Assembly: GCA_949316495.1 (NCBI GenBank)
Contig: OX439001.1
Span: 52,118,556 to 52,182,555 of the forward strand
Length of the DNA: 64,000 nucleotides
DNA from: Amphiduros pacificus
Lineage: Eukaryota > Annelida > Polychaeta > Phyllodocida > Hesionidae
Reading direction: 5' to 3'
Position 1 is the first letter of the stretch. Each line of letters begins with the position of its first letter. Below, piece after piece: positions 49,691-62,054 of the stretch. Position numbers and translations under genes: made by a program. The notes below the pieces were generated by a model. The model did no database searches and was not told the DNA's origin. It worked only from the letters and a program-made list of their open reading frames with translations.

Positions 49691-51339
49691 TTTTTTGTAA
49701 CACTCCGTCAGGCAATGGATATCAAAAAAATAATTCTATGGGATCAGTAGGATCATGGGGAATGGAGTTAAAAATCACACATATTCATTTCACTTTATCC
49801 ACAAACTTAAAAGACACATTATTTGGTGACACCTTGTGGAACAATGTACCATAATAAATTTCAACAACCTTGGCTTTATAAATGTATGTTTGGTTTCTTT
49901 GAGTGTTGGATTTATTTGTTCATTTTTGTTTTTTAGCTAAGTTTTTGTTTTGTTTAAGTTGTTCCTTTACTTTTGTTTTGGTTTGTTTGATTTTTTTTTT
50001 CTTGATTTTTTTGCCGTTCGTGTTAAATGAAGAGCACCACTTTTTGTTTCTCAAAGTGAACAGTCCAAATACATATTGTGCTGTAAAATTCTGTCCACGG
50101 TTCTATGTATTTTTGTTCCATGAAAGGAACAATTTTCTGTCAAAGATTTTATCAAAAATGTTCTCACCAATCAATAGTGATTGTTTACGTCCCATAGATG
50201 AGAAATTGTTACTCAGAGGGTCTGATAGGTTAAGTTATAACTTTGAAGGCCTTACTGGCTTTTTCACAGATTTGAGGCCCGGATAGGTTTTTCATAAACT
50301 TTGGCCAAGGATTTATTGAAATTATTGTGTACGTAATTATATCAATATTTGAAACTGGCTTGCACATGTGAGGTAATTCTTCAGGCGGCTGTCAATTACT
50401 GTAATAGCTGTCTTTTTTTGATAAAGTTTACTTTGAATTGGCGCAGAAAATCATGTTAAATCTTAAAATTGTGCAAAATTAATTATCATGAAGTCAGACT
50501 GAAAACCTCCCAAATATCGGACATTTAGCATGGTCTCAAGAATTTACCCTGAATTCAGGAATTTACCATGTTTTTACTGATTGCTGATTTCAGCCAGCTT
50601 TTGCTACCACATTCAAATTTTATATTGCCACAATATCTGTGCATGTACTTTTTTATCATTCATACTGGATTTCACTTCCAGTGGTTTAGTGTTTAAAGTC
50701 AGGGATTTTCATTTTAAGGGACAAACACGTTATGGTTAAATTACAATTGTTTTGCATTATCTATTCTTAAAAAATAATAATAATAATAAAAAAAGATGAT
50801 CTCAACTTAAACAAGTTTTAATCCAGCCCAACCAGGACTCACTGCAGTACTATTGGCACCAAGAAGTTGCAATAAATCACATTTTGTCGAAAGAAGTATT
50901 CTTGAATGTTTTTTTTATTATCGACATCAAAAGTATTAGCTGTACAGAATTGCACGTCAAATTGTTTTGAAAATAATCCAACATTTTCTACTGTTCCTAA
51001 TGTATTTGCTAGCTACTAAAGCGTCAGTTATGAAAATGATATCTTTAAAACGGGAACAAATAAAACATTTTTTGTTTGAAATATATCAACCACAACTATG
51101 CAAGAACATACAAATTTGAATACCAAGCGGGATAAGTAAATCTGTTCATAGAGTAAGCCACATGTGGTGATTTCTTATTTGATATCATGACAATTAAAGC
51201 TTTGAATTGAACGCCATGAGTGAAGTTGATACATCTGATCACACACACACTCACATACACACACACAAGCCATGAATCATAGCACCGGAAACAGGGCCGG
51301 AAACAGGGCAGGATACGGGAACTCAAGGAACTCAATCAG

Positions 51340-51640
51340 GAATAGTCTCCTTGGAATGCTTAAAGCATTCATAAAATCACAGAGGTCACAGTCAATTTTA
51401 CAGAGGTTTGGGGTATGTTTAAATGTTATGTGGCAATGAAACTGTGAAACATGCAAGCTATCTCACTGAAATCAAGCAAAACACACCTACCATGGTCACA
51501 GTGTTTTGCTGAAAGTGCAAAGTACACTATGTGGTCACATGTGAACAACCACGTGACCTCTGTTATGGTCTGCAAGGGTGTTAGGTCTGTACCAATAGAC
51601 AAACATTAATGGACAAACAGATTTGATTGCAAAGTTTGAG
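51340..51640 (-). mobile_element. Dispersed non-autonomous repeat, copy 4
   Basis: It is inverted relative to copy 1: AAAATCACAGAGGTCACAG, CAATGAAACTGTGAAACA, CACCTACCATGGTCACAGTG, ending with GGTCTGCAAGGGTGTTAGGT and ACCAATAGACAAACA. The last part is the apparent single-copy ancestor of the 27-bp minisatellite of copy 3. Degenerate GGAACTCAxTCAGGAA repeats continue to about 51840. Confidence 0.6.
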
Positions 51641-51862
51641 GTATGAACATTTATATCATGCAAGGAAAAGGTGCTCAAAAATCTCATTTCGTGAATGCTT
51701 TGATGGGAAATTTCTCCTCAGTGTATACTGGACCGGAAGTAAGAACTCATTCAGGAAATTATCCTTGGTGTGTTTTGGGCCAGAAGGAGGAACTCAGTCA
51801 GGAAGGTTTCCTCGAAGTATATTGGAAAGTAGAAAAATGTTCACATAAACGATAGCTTGGTG

Positions 51863-54800
51863 TTAACTGAAGTTTGCCTTCATGGTAAAGGCTAAAGTAG
51901 ATGCGAAAAGTAATGATGAAAATACACAGCTCCCCGCTGCTCCATGAACGCTTTCTCCTGTGTTATCGTCATTTCCGGAACGATCTGAAACAAGAGTGAA
52001 ACTCAATTACTATATCAAAGATTACCTTGCATAGTTTGCTACTATGCCAAAAGGGAAATGGAAATACTGTACATGACACAAGGTGAAGCCAATAGACTAC
52101 ATTTAATGAATAATCCCTGATTTTTTTCCAGATTGTGATTTTTGATACGCTTGCACATTTTAAAAAATAGATAAAACGAGAATTGTCAAACTGCACTGGG
52201 AAATATATTTGAGAATCAATAAACTAACTTTAACCCTTTGGCGGTTCTTTATAATCTTACCCAAATTATTGATCAATCAATGCATTAATGGGATTGCTTG
52301 AAGGAATACTACTCAAACGGGGCCGCGGTTTACTCAGTAATATGTATAACAAATTAAATAAAACCTCAAAACAAGGACAAAGCAAACAAACTTACATATC
52401 GCAGTTTAACACAATAAAGGAAAATAGACCACATAATAAAAGTAACTGTTTTGTTGGGACGGTGAATTTAATGTACACTCTACTGGCAAATGCTGACTTT
52501 ATATTGATATATTATGCACAAACCGTGAATGGTAATGTCAGTGTATTTTATGCCAGTACTGTCAGCGTCGACACCGGAACATCCCCATTCTCCCGAATCC
52601 TGTGTCCTAACATCTGAATCAGAAAACATTACTTCAATACTATAATGTCCAAAAAGCATAAAAGGTCCTATCATAACACATATTCATTTATAACCTTGAT
52701 ATTCTGCTCTGCATATCATCAAAGCCCTTGATTATTTCATCACAAAACACCAGACTATTAGGAAGTTGCATATTATCCTGTCCCACAGCAGAGAGTTGTA
52801 CTATTAGGGAGTTGCATATTATCCTGTCCCACAGCAGGGAGTTGTACTACTAGGGAGTTGCATATTATCCTGTCCCACAGTAGGGAGTTGTACTACTAGG
52901 GAGTTGCATATTATCCTGTCCCACAGCAGGGAGTTGTACTATTAGGGAGTTGCATATTATCCTGTCCCACAGCAGGGAGTTGTACTATTAGGGAGTTGCA
53001 TATTATCCTGTCCCACAGCAGGGAGTTGCACTACTAGGGAGTTGCATATTATCCTGTCCCACAGCAGGGAGTTGTACTACTAGGGAGTTGCATATTATCC
53101 TGTCCCACAGCAGGGAGTTGCACTACTAGGGAGTTGCATATTATCCTGTCCCACAGCAGGGAGTTGTACTACTAGGGAGTTGCATATTATTCTGTCCCAC
53201 AGTAGGGAGTTGTACTACTAGGAAGTTGCATATTATTCTGTCCCACAGCAGGGAGTTGTACTACTAGGGAGTTGCATATTATCCTGTCCCACAGCAGGGA
53301 GTTGTACTACTAGGGAGTTGCATATTATCCTGTCCCACAGCAGGGAGTTGCACTACTAGGGAGTTGCATATTATCCTGTCCCACAGCAGGGAGTTGTACT
53401 ACTAGGGAGTTGCATATTATTCTGTCCCACAGTAGGGAGTTGTACTACTAGGAAGTTGCATATTATTCTGTCCCACAGCAGGGAGTTGTACTACTAGGGA
53501 GTTGCATATTATCCTGTTCCACAGCAGGGAGTTGTACTACTAGGGAGTTGTATATTATCCTGTCCCACAGTAGGGAGTTGTACTACTAGGGAGTTGCATA
53601 TTATCCAGTCCCACAGCAGGGAGTTGCACTACTAGGGAGTTGCATATTCTCCTGTCCCACAGCAGGGAGTTGTACTACTAGGGAGTTGCATATTATCCTG
53701 TTCCACAGCAGGGAGTTGTACTACTAGGGAGTTGTATATTATCCTGTCCCACAGTAGGGAGTTGTACTACTAGGGAGTTGCATATTATCCTGTCCAACAG
53801 CAGGGAGTTGTACTACTAGGGAGTTGCATATTATCCTGTCCCACAGCAGGGAGTTGCACTACTAGGAAGTTACATATTATCCTGTCCCACAGCAGGGAGT
53901 TGTACTACTAGGAGATTACATATTATCCTGTCCCACAGCAGGGAGTTGTACTACTAGGGAGTTGCATATTATCCTGTTCCACAACAGGGAGTTGTACTAC
54001 TAGGGAGTTGTATATTATCCCGTCCCACAGTAGGGAGTTGTACTACTAGGGAGTTGCATATTATCCTGACCCACAGCAGGGAGTTGTACTACTAGGGAGT
54101 TGCATATTATCCTGTCCCACAGCAGGGAGTTGTACTACTAGGGAGTTGCATAATATCCTGTCCTACAGCAGGGAGTTGTACTACTAGGGAGTTGCATATT
54201 ATCCTGTCCCACAGCAGGGAGTTGTACTACTAGGAGTTGCATATTATCCTGTCCCACAACAGGGTGTTGTACTACTAGGAAGTTACATATTATCCTGTCC
54301 CACAGCAGGGAGTTGTACTACTAGGGAGTTGCATATTATCCTGTCCCACAGCAGGGAGTTGTACTACTAGGGAGTTGTATATTATCCTGTTCCACACCAG
54401 GGAGTCGTACTTCTAGGGAGTTGCATATTTTGATATTTTACCATGTGGTACTCAGAAATTACTCATTTTGTAGGTAAAACAACGAGATACCAGAGATATG
54501 TGCATTTGTAATCCTTCAATTGACACAATACACAGAAGTGTTCAAGACCTCTTTGTGGTCTGCACAACTTGCCAAGGCTTCAGCAACCAGCACTATGGGT
54601 CCTATGTGTGCAGGGATGGAGCACTGAAGATACCAGGAACTTTCAGAACTTTTAAAAACTTAAGAACAGGCTTGGTAAGGTTTTCTTAGAGCTTTATCCA
54701 GAGCTCCGTGAAAACACGTCCATTCGCCTACATGCATGTGCACTAATTCCCCCAATTCAGGATAAAATGTAAAATGTTATTAATTAGTCATTCTTTAAAT

Positions 54801-56068
54801 AATATCCCCAATATTTCTGGAAATAATACTAAAAAAACTTAAATTGAAATGGGTTTTTTTCAATGTTACAAATGGTTTAGAGATGCTTCCCTCGTGTCCC
54901 TCGTGTTGAAGAGATTACCATTTTTAGTATATATGAATTACCATCATCCTTTGAATAAATTATCCACATCATATCATTTATTAATCATTTGAACAACCCT
55001 CATCACATCCAGTTTGAGTCTTGACTTATACTCCCATTCAACTCTATGAAATGTCTTGATGTTTTCTAAAAGTTATATAATAATTGTGAAAACTCATCAG
55101 CAATTTGTGTTTTTGAAGATCAGCATTGTTTCTTGTTGAACCATGAAAAGTTTCAATTTCAGGTGCTAAACCCACTTGGCATTTAAATCACCATTTCCCA
55201 CAAGATTACTCTGCCATGAAAAGCACTACAACTGTTTCGTCATCGGCACCAATTATTTCAATTTAAACTCGATACATAAACTGATTGTTTAAACTTACCT
55301 TTTATTGTTATAGAGAATTGGACACCTTCGTTTTGTACTGGATCATTTGATATTACTCTGTCCTTGAACAAAGGGTTTTTGATATCCTCGCCAGTACCAA
55401 TGACGTCATGACTCCCATCCAGTCTCTTTCTGTACCACGTGACCTGGTCATCTAGCTTCAAAGTTTTAGCTAAAAGACATTAAACAGATATGAGTTAACT
55501 CAATTTTAACGTTTTGAAGAAGTTGGAATGTGCTTGCCACCAGGTGTCACTACGAAAATACAATCACATCACAAAGCGCCTTTCAATATAAATTTTCCAA
55601 ATACGTGCACTGATATATGATATTCATGTTTTTTTATATCTGTCTGATACCGCTGCTCCCAATAATCTCTTAATTCTATATCTCATGTCTATTTGTATTT
55701 TCTTACCTTAATTTTGGACCATGCATTTTGAAGGACGAGTGAACGAAGTAATAATGACTGATATCCACATTCATTCAAATTATTTAATTACCAGAAATCA
55801 TCAATTATCCTCAACCATCCTCAGTATATAGCAAATCTATGTCTAAGATTTCAACAAAACGAGGCTGAGGTGATATTGCGATATTAGGATTAATTGGAAA
55901 CGCTGAAGTCAAAAATAAGCCATTGGCTCAAAATTAAGATTGTTTTACCATCATTCGACGCATAAACAGCAATAGTATTTCATTGTGGAATGGTATTAGG
56001 ATAATCACATTATTTCACACTGAACTAGTGTAAAAAAACCTGTGTGTGAGTGTATGTGTGTGAGTGTT

Positions 56069-56125
<57 letters not shown>

Positions 56126-58564
56126 AATAGGAAAACATGTTTTACCGTTGCATAGAATTGAAATGCTTTCTCCGACTTCTACGTTATGGGCACTGGATTC
56201 AATTGTAACTGGAACGTTTGACTGAGTTATCACTGAAACAAAATGGAAAAATGATATACACAAATTGCTGATGAATTTTCAGTGAAAGAAATGAAATATT
56301 TCAGTGATGTTGTGTTAGGAGCGCTTTCATACGTTTCGATTTGACGGTAAAGGCAATAATTAGAGCCATAGGTCCACAAATCTTTGGCTGATCCAAATCT
56401 TGCAAAATTGTATTGTTCACTGTGAGACTTGTGTTTATATTTTGACAGGAATGATATCCCCTTCAGTTATGTTTAAATGATATGTGGTCACAAAACTGTG
56501 ATATAAGCAAGCTATCTCGCTAAAATCAACCAAAATACACCTGCCATGATGATTGGGTTTTGATGCGAGATCAAAATGAATGAGATATAGAATTGAATTA
56601 TTCAATAGAAATTTAAACATAAAAAATGAATTATTTTTTTCAAACGGAGAAAATATAATATTCAATATGAATATTAATCATTTCAGTTCGCCATTTATTC
56701 TGGCAACCTGGCCTGCCACATCATTTTAACAGTTAATTCTGCATCTTTTGTGGTAATCTATCGAATCCTGATAATGACCAATAAATATACAAAATCGGTA
56801 TCCACTGTGTCAAAGTTGGGAGGTGCCCAATTGTAAGCAAAACGTTACTAAGTAGGTGTTTGCACTAGATCACTGGTTAGCTGAGCGAAACAAAGGTTGT
56901 TGGCAGTGTCCAATGGCAGATTTGGATTTTAGCATAAGACTCGATACATTAAAAGGGCACAGAAATTCCAAACAAACCATTTTTTCTTATAAATTTATAT
57001 CTAATTAATTAGTGCTTATGATTAATATCAAATTAATATCTAAATGATTAATGATTATAATTGATTTGTGGGTCATTGTGATCTGTTACCCATCCACCAC
57101 AGCGACTGACTTCTGGGTGAAATGGATTCACCAAACATCTTTATCACCATACATAATTGGTAGGTACATTTATCTCACCAATTTCACATCCTAGCACATA
57201 TGTGTTTGTTGCTTATTAATGGATGTTCAAGGTTTCAACTGATTTGGATGTAAGCCTATGGAGCATACATGAATTGTCATCCCATGTCGGCCATGTTTTG
57301 ACGTGCCCAGCCTCTGTTGCACTATCAGCTGGCGAATTTACAATAGAGATGGTATGAATAAGATTTGTATTGGTAGGAGGGTTAGTAGGAGGGTTAGTAT
57401 TAATAAAATGAGAAACTCTGAATTTACAAGACTAAAATATTCAATGGTGGAAGAACCATACATTTAACATAAAACACACCTGTGACGTCTATAGATTGGT
57501 CAGTTTTGGTAGGTAGCAATGCCTTGCACGTTAACTTTTGCCTATTAATCACCCTCGTCGGTACAAAGTTATCCATTTGCTTTGTGACGCCATATTTTAC
57601 AGCTCTAAGGGCGCCATCTTTCTCTTTTCCACTGAGATGGGACACGATGTTCTCATCAAACTGTTCACTTATATCATTGATGAGTTGTATCTGGACGTCC
57701 GCAGCAGGATTTGAACCCAGGGCTTCACATTTTATTGTATATTTTCTATTTTTGTCTAACGTAAGTTGGCTGCCAGATTGCAATGGAGTCACGTCATTGG
57801 CACTACCCGTTTGATATACATAGAGATTAAAGGAAGTCAACGGTTCTGCAAAAATCAACAATGTTCATGAAAATATAAAATATTCATATGATATAATGGA
57901 GCAGAAAGTGTCAAACCCTCATTTAATATAAACAAAGTACTATAATCTAGGGGGCAGCAAAAAGAATTGAGTAATGAAAATTGTTATAACGTACCTACGA
58001 TGTCCAGACGTAGATATGGGATTTTATCAGATTCTGTTGTGGCGGAGGCGCATGCGTAGTCTCCAGTATCCTCGGGTTTTGCATCTGTGGAATGAAGCGA
58101 CATGATCTCGGATTACAAGTTTAAACATAAATGAACTCTCATAGTATGGCACAAGATACTTTGAACATGAATTATAGCATACATGTTATCTTGAGCACTA
58201 ATAAGTATAGAAAGACATGTTCATCTGATGTTTACAAGTGATAGGAAGTTAGTATATAGAAAATATTGATTAGAAACACTCTAAGCATGTGAGATATGTT
58301 GCTCACTTGGTATTGTGATCCGAAAAAGCTTGGTATCGCCATTTGTAAGCACAAGTTCTGCAGACATAGACGGCGCATACGCATCTGTGAATATTTGGTC
58401 ATTAAAGCCTATGACGTCTGCAGGCGAGTCTGGGTTGAGGCGTTTGTACCACATGATGGTGGTGCTTGACTTGCTGTCTACTCTGCAGTCTAACTTCACT
58501 GTCTGGCCTGGGCTAACTGCTGTTGGATGGATTGTTATTGCCACAACATCTTGTCCTGGAGTCA
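51863..58564 (-). CDS. IgD: Ig protein with apparent V-C2-V plan and GPI-like tail (signal exon not found)
   Basis: Exons on the minus strand: 58307-58564 and 57995-58084 (V domain 1: LDC, IMWYKRL, DTGDYAC), 57480-57845 (C2-like: IKCEALGSNPAA, LTCKALLP), 56146-56232, 55299-55469 and 52524-52613 (V domain 2: SILC, VTWYRKR, DSGEWGC) and 51863-51984 (TAA; tail GAAGSCVFSSLLFASTLAF). All junctions are phase 1, so they can be joined. Both V domains total 258 + 90 nt, but the second is cut by an extra intron inside the 258-nt unit. No third domain of the IgA-C type is seen. I could not find a convincing signal-peptide exon upstream of 58564, nor before 56232. Alternative: two neighbouring genes, one ending without a tail and a single-V gene with its own undetected first exon. 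The joined form would be about 411 residues. Confidence 0.65.
52745..54430 (+). repeat. 46-bp minisatellite (GGGAGTTGCATATTATCCTG...)
   Basis: About 36 units in an IgD intron, between the second V domain's exons. The units are highly alike, and variants recur in blocks (for example 53100-53260 and 53340-53500), showing higher-order duplication. A GGGAGTTG motif occurs twice per unit. Confidence 0.95.
56047..56116. repeat. (TG)n microsatellite
   Basis: About 27 units, some imperfect. It ends 30 bases from the donor of the first exon of the second V domain of IgD, inside the extra intron. Confidence 0.95.
56440..56960 (-). mobile_element. Dispersed non-autonomous repeat, copy 5
   Basis: It has TTATGTTTAAATGATATGTGG, AAGCAAGCTATCTCGCTAAAATC, AATACACCTGCCATGATGATT, and GCACTAGATCACTGGTTAGCTGA, all shared with copies 3 and 4. 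It lies in the IgD intron between the C2-like and second V domain. Confidence 0.6.
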
Positions 58565-61282
58565 CTGGAAGAACAAAAACACAATAACAATCTAAGAATA
58601 TATTTAATTTTCTTTGACAGTTTAATGAGGTAACGTCCAGTACCTCTTTGTACTCACTCTGTCTGTCCTGTGTGTTTCACCTCTTTTCAGTTATTCGTAT
58701 ACTTGTTCCCTCCATTGGAACTGTCATATTCAAGGTACTGGGCTTCTATATGAGGCATTTGAGCATCCACGAGATTATCAGTTATATTTTGCGACATATT
58801 TTTTTCTGACCAATCGGAATTATTCAATGATTTATTTTGGCAAAACATCAGAATGTCATAAAGTCAGATTGACTTGATATCCACACATCGTGTGAATTTA
58901 TCCCAAGGTGGAATTATTTTGTTTCTATTCGTCCATCAACCTTGCGATTTAGTTCAATGTGAAACACTTTCTAATGTATAAGTTTTTTTTGAATACCCAA
59001 AATACTATGATATTTCATTTTTTTAATTAGATCTAAAACTGTAACCATGTATTTGATACCAAAATCAATGGTTTCTATGATTACTGAAAAAGAAATAGAA
59101 ATATGATTGATTCAAAACAAGGTGTATCCCAGGACACCTATCACGATACCAACATTGAATGAGCTGTGTGAATTTCCCTTTGTGTCATTAAGTAAATGGT
59201 ATTTTTTTTTAATATGTGGAAAAATGTGATTAGTTGCAACAACAGCTGTAGCTCAGCAGCAATACCACATTTCGTTTATACACTACCCGGAATCTCAAAG
59301 CTAAATGTTGTACTTTAGATACCACCAGAATCTTAAGTCAAACTCGCACCCGAACTAAAACAAGAAGGTTAATTTACTGGAAAGGAGCTTTGATCACTTT
59401 TTTTCATTAAAATGTAGAAGAGTGTGCTCATGAAAAGAGTTTATGCTACATTTCCTAACAGAAACATCTCAATAGATTACTCTTCTTCAAGCTCCTATTC
59501 AAGCATCACCAAGTAACTGCAGTCCCAATTTACCTCCATAACCCAATACATCAGTCCATTATTGCCAAGTCATATGTATATTGAGGACTAGAAATAAAAC
59601 TTTATGAAAAGAAATATTTTGTAATAGTTGGTTGAAGTTTATAACTCTCATCTTCGACATGTTATTGATAACAGGACTGACCGATTCAATAAAATATTGC
59701 ACGGTTTTAAAGATGGGTAAATGTCAGATGTGTTCTGATTTAAAGGTTGACATTCCACATCATGACCTTTCTACAAGCAGCAATCCACACATACACAATT
59801 CCGAGTGGTGATTAATCAAATACTGTGATTTGTCTCTCTTTAATCAACTGTCAGCAAATTTTGGATATTATTCAACGCTTCTATGCTACTTCCTTAAAAA
59901 AAATTGATCACAATTTTAATTTACAGGCTATGCCTGTGATGTGAATTAATAGTCTTTCGTGCGTTTTAGTTTTAATATCTTGTGAACTGAGTTTTTCTGT
60001 TAAATCAGCTGAGAAGCGTTTGCGAGGATTGAAACTCGATGACACTGGTAGATCCACAGACTGCCATTGAATGATTAGAGAAGAACTTGGAACAGGGGTG
60101 AATGAGATTTGAGTATATCCTTCACAGCTAGTTGACAATTGTTATTTACATCAGTTGACCCTGTTATGTAACAAGATTATAGAGGTTCTCATGTGGGGAA
60201 ATTAACATGGATAGGTTGTTTTTGGCATATCATTGTTGATTTCAACCCATTTTATGTACCAATTCTAAACACATACCTGCAAACCACACTCATCTTGATA
60301 TAGAGTTCATCCGGTCAGTAAATTATTATACCAAAACGAAAATATTCATGATTTTCAGGTAGTCGTGTTGGAAATCAACAGGTCACATGTCACCTGCATG
60401 TGCATCCTTGTTCATACTTAAAGACCATCTAAACATATTTAATACGATGCAAAACCCATCGATCATATCATATTATCTAAATTAATCATATTTTCTAAAT
60501 TAACAAAAGAAGACAACTTTCTGTTGGGTCCTATCATAAAATGACATGGTTTAACCACAAATATTATTATGATTCTTGACTTGGGGCACACGTATCAAAC
60601 TGATTTTGATCTGAATATATTTTATCTTCCATCAATCCTCAGATTGAAAAGTGCAAGTCATTTAATGTATATATAGTAGACTCAATCGAATCACTCGTCA
60701 CGTGTAAAATGAAACAAAAGGAAGGCATTCGTTATTTGTCATGAAACCGGAAACAATGGATCAGAGTGTTAACACCCACTCAAAACTAATGGGCAGAAAA
60801 GAATAGTTGTGCATTTTATGCATACCCTGTATGCATGGAACCATATTTCAAATAATTTGTTTTCTTTTTGCGTACCAATGATTGTAAATATAGATTTAGG
60901 AAATTTAGATATATATATTATAACAAGATGTAGGTATATTTTAAAATAATTTATTTCAGAAATCACAATTTCCATTTCACTTTCTTGCAAATATGTTTTT
61001 TTACATTGAGTGTATATAAATGTTATTTTTAATAACAATCAAACCTTATAGCTTTATTCATAGGAATACTGAAGTCATATGATTAATTTTCATAATAATC
61101 CTGTTTTAGATTAAGCTTATATGAAGAAACCTCCCATACTTTTACATATACAATGATTGACAAATTGTCATTTCTTTCTATTATTAGTTAGACATACACT
61201 GTATAAACACTAGATTGTATATGGATTGAGGTTCATCTTCGGATTGTTCCCATTCACGCTCATTCACTCACAAAGCTCACTC
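58565..61282. other. Region between IgD and IgE
   Basis: AT-rich. It should contain the IgD first exon and promoter. Candidate ATG-donor pairs that I tried did not give a hydrophobic leader in phase 1. A 76-codon minus-strand ORF at 59908-60138 is unassigned. Confidence 0.5.
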
Positions 61283-61885
61283 TCATAACAGTTTGAATAT
61301 GGCAGTCACTGTTGCCATGGTGATGAGCGCAAGAGACACGGTAGCGCTGGCAACGCCTTGAGTGGACTCTCCAGTAGAATCTGAAATAATTATACATCAT
61401 CGTTACTATATATTGCACACATTTGAAATAAAAATGACATTATTTGCTCCCATATGTTGGGCATGTCTTGAATGCAACATATCAGGTGTTGAATCTTTCC
61501 AGCCAATTATATTTTAACTTCAGACTTTTGACGTAGTTTTGCAAGAGTGACTTGTTTTGTTTCTTTATATGAACGACATTTTCAGTCTTTTCAATGCCCT
61601 ATTTTCGAAGAGTGACTTTCTCTTTCATTATCACACAGACCAGATAACACAAACCACAGCCTTTGTTAACCGGTCATGTAGCACTGGCTGAAGTGAGAAA
61701 CAACTAAGAAACAGACATCCACCTATATCAGTGAAAAAGGTGCTGGTGATTGTATACCTACCTATGTTCAGGACAGCTGTACCATTGGTTGCTCCTATAC
61801 CATTGTCCACTACTAGATGATAAGCCTGGGCGTTAGCAGTATGGACACGGCCAAATATCAGCTTCACTATCTCCTTACCCTCTTC
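61283..61885 (-). CDS. IgE: last two coding exons of another Ig gene (5' part off the right edge)
   Basis: Exons 61762-61885 (124 nt, phase 0 start, phase 1 end) and 61283-61380 (TGA). The first encodes the end of a third Ig domain, ending AYHLVVDNGIGATNGT with Leu at the usual Cys position, aligned with exon 6 of IgA-C and of the same length. The second encodes DSTGESTQG followed by a hydrophobic tail (ATVSLALITMATVTAIFKLL) as for a GPI signal. The upstream exons are separated by the 62055-64000 minisatellite and lie outside the window. Confidence 0.8.
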
Positions 61886-62054
61886 CTGCAAGGTGTCAAA
61901 AATACAAAGATCATTTCCAACCAAAACAATAAATATTAAATAGCTTTTTCATCAAATGCACAAATAAAACAAATAAAATTGCCTTTCATATTTTTTAAAG
62001 TTCAAAAAATGACAATGTTGCTGATGAATACATATTGTCGTGTGGCATATATCT

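Larger units (their letters stand above)
46939..51862. other. Intergenic spacer between IgC (5' end) and IgD (3' end)
   Basis: It holds an (AT)n tract just upstream of IgC, SINE copy 3, a LINE tail, a second SINE type and one dispersed-repeat copy. No host gene is seen. Confidence 0.6.

Noticed and set aside
56303-56390. Short leader exon (MALIIAFTVKSK) for a separate single-V gene
   Set aside because: A phase-1 ATG-donor pair exists, but the peptide is too short and too polar to be a convincing signal peptide.
60769-61038. ORF with a hydrophobic stretch as the IgD leader exon
   Set aside because: The hydrophobic run lies too far from the Met and the donor context is weak; it looks like chance AT-rich sequence.
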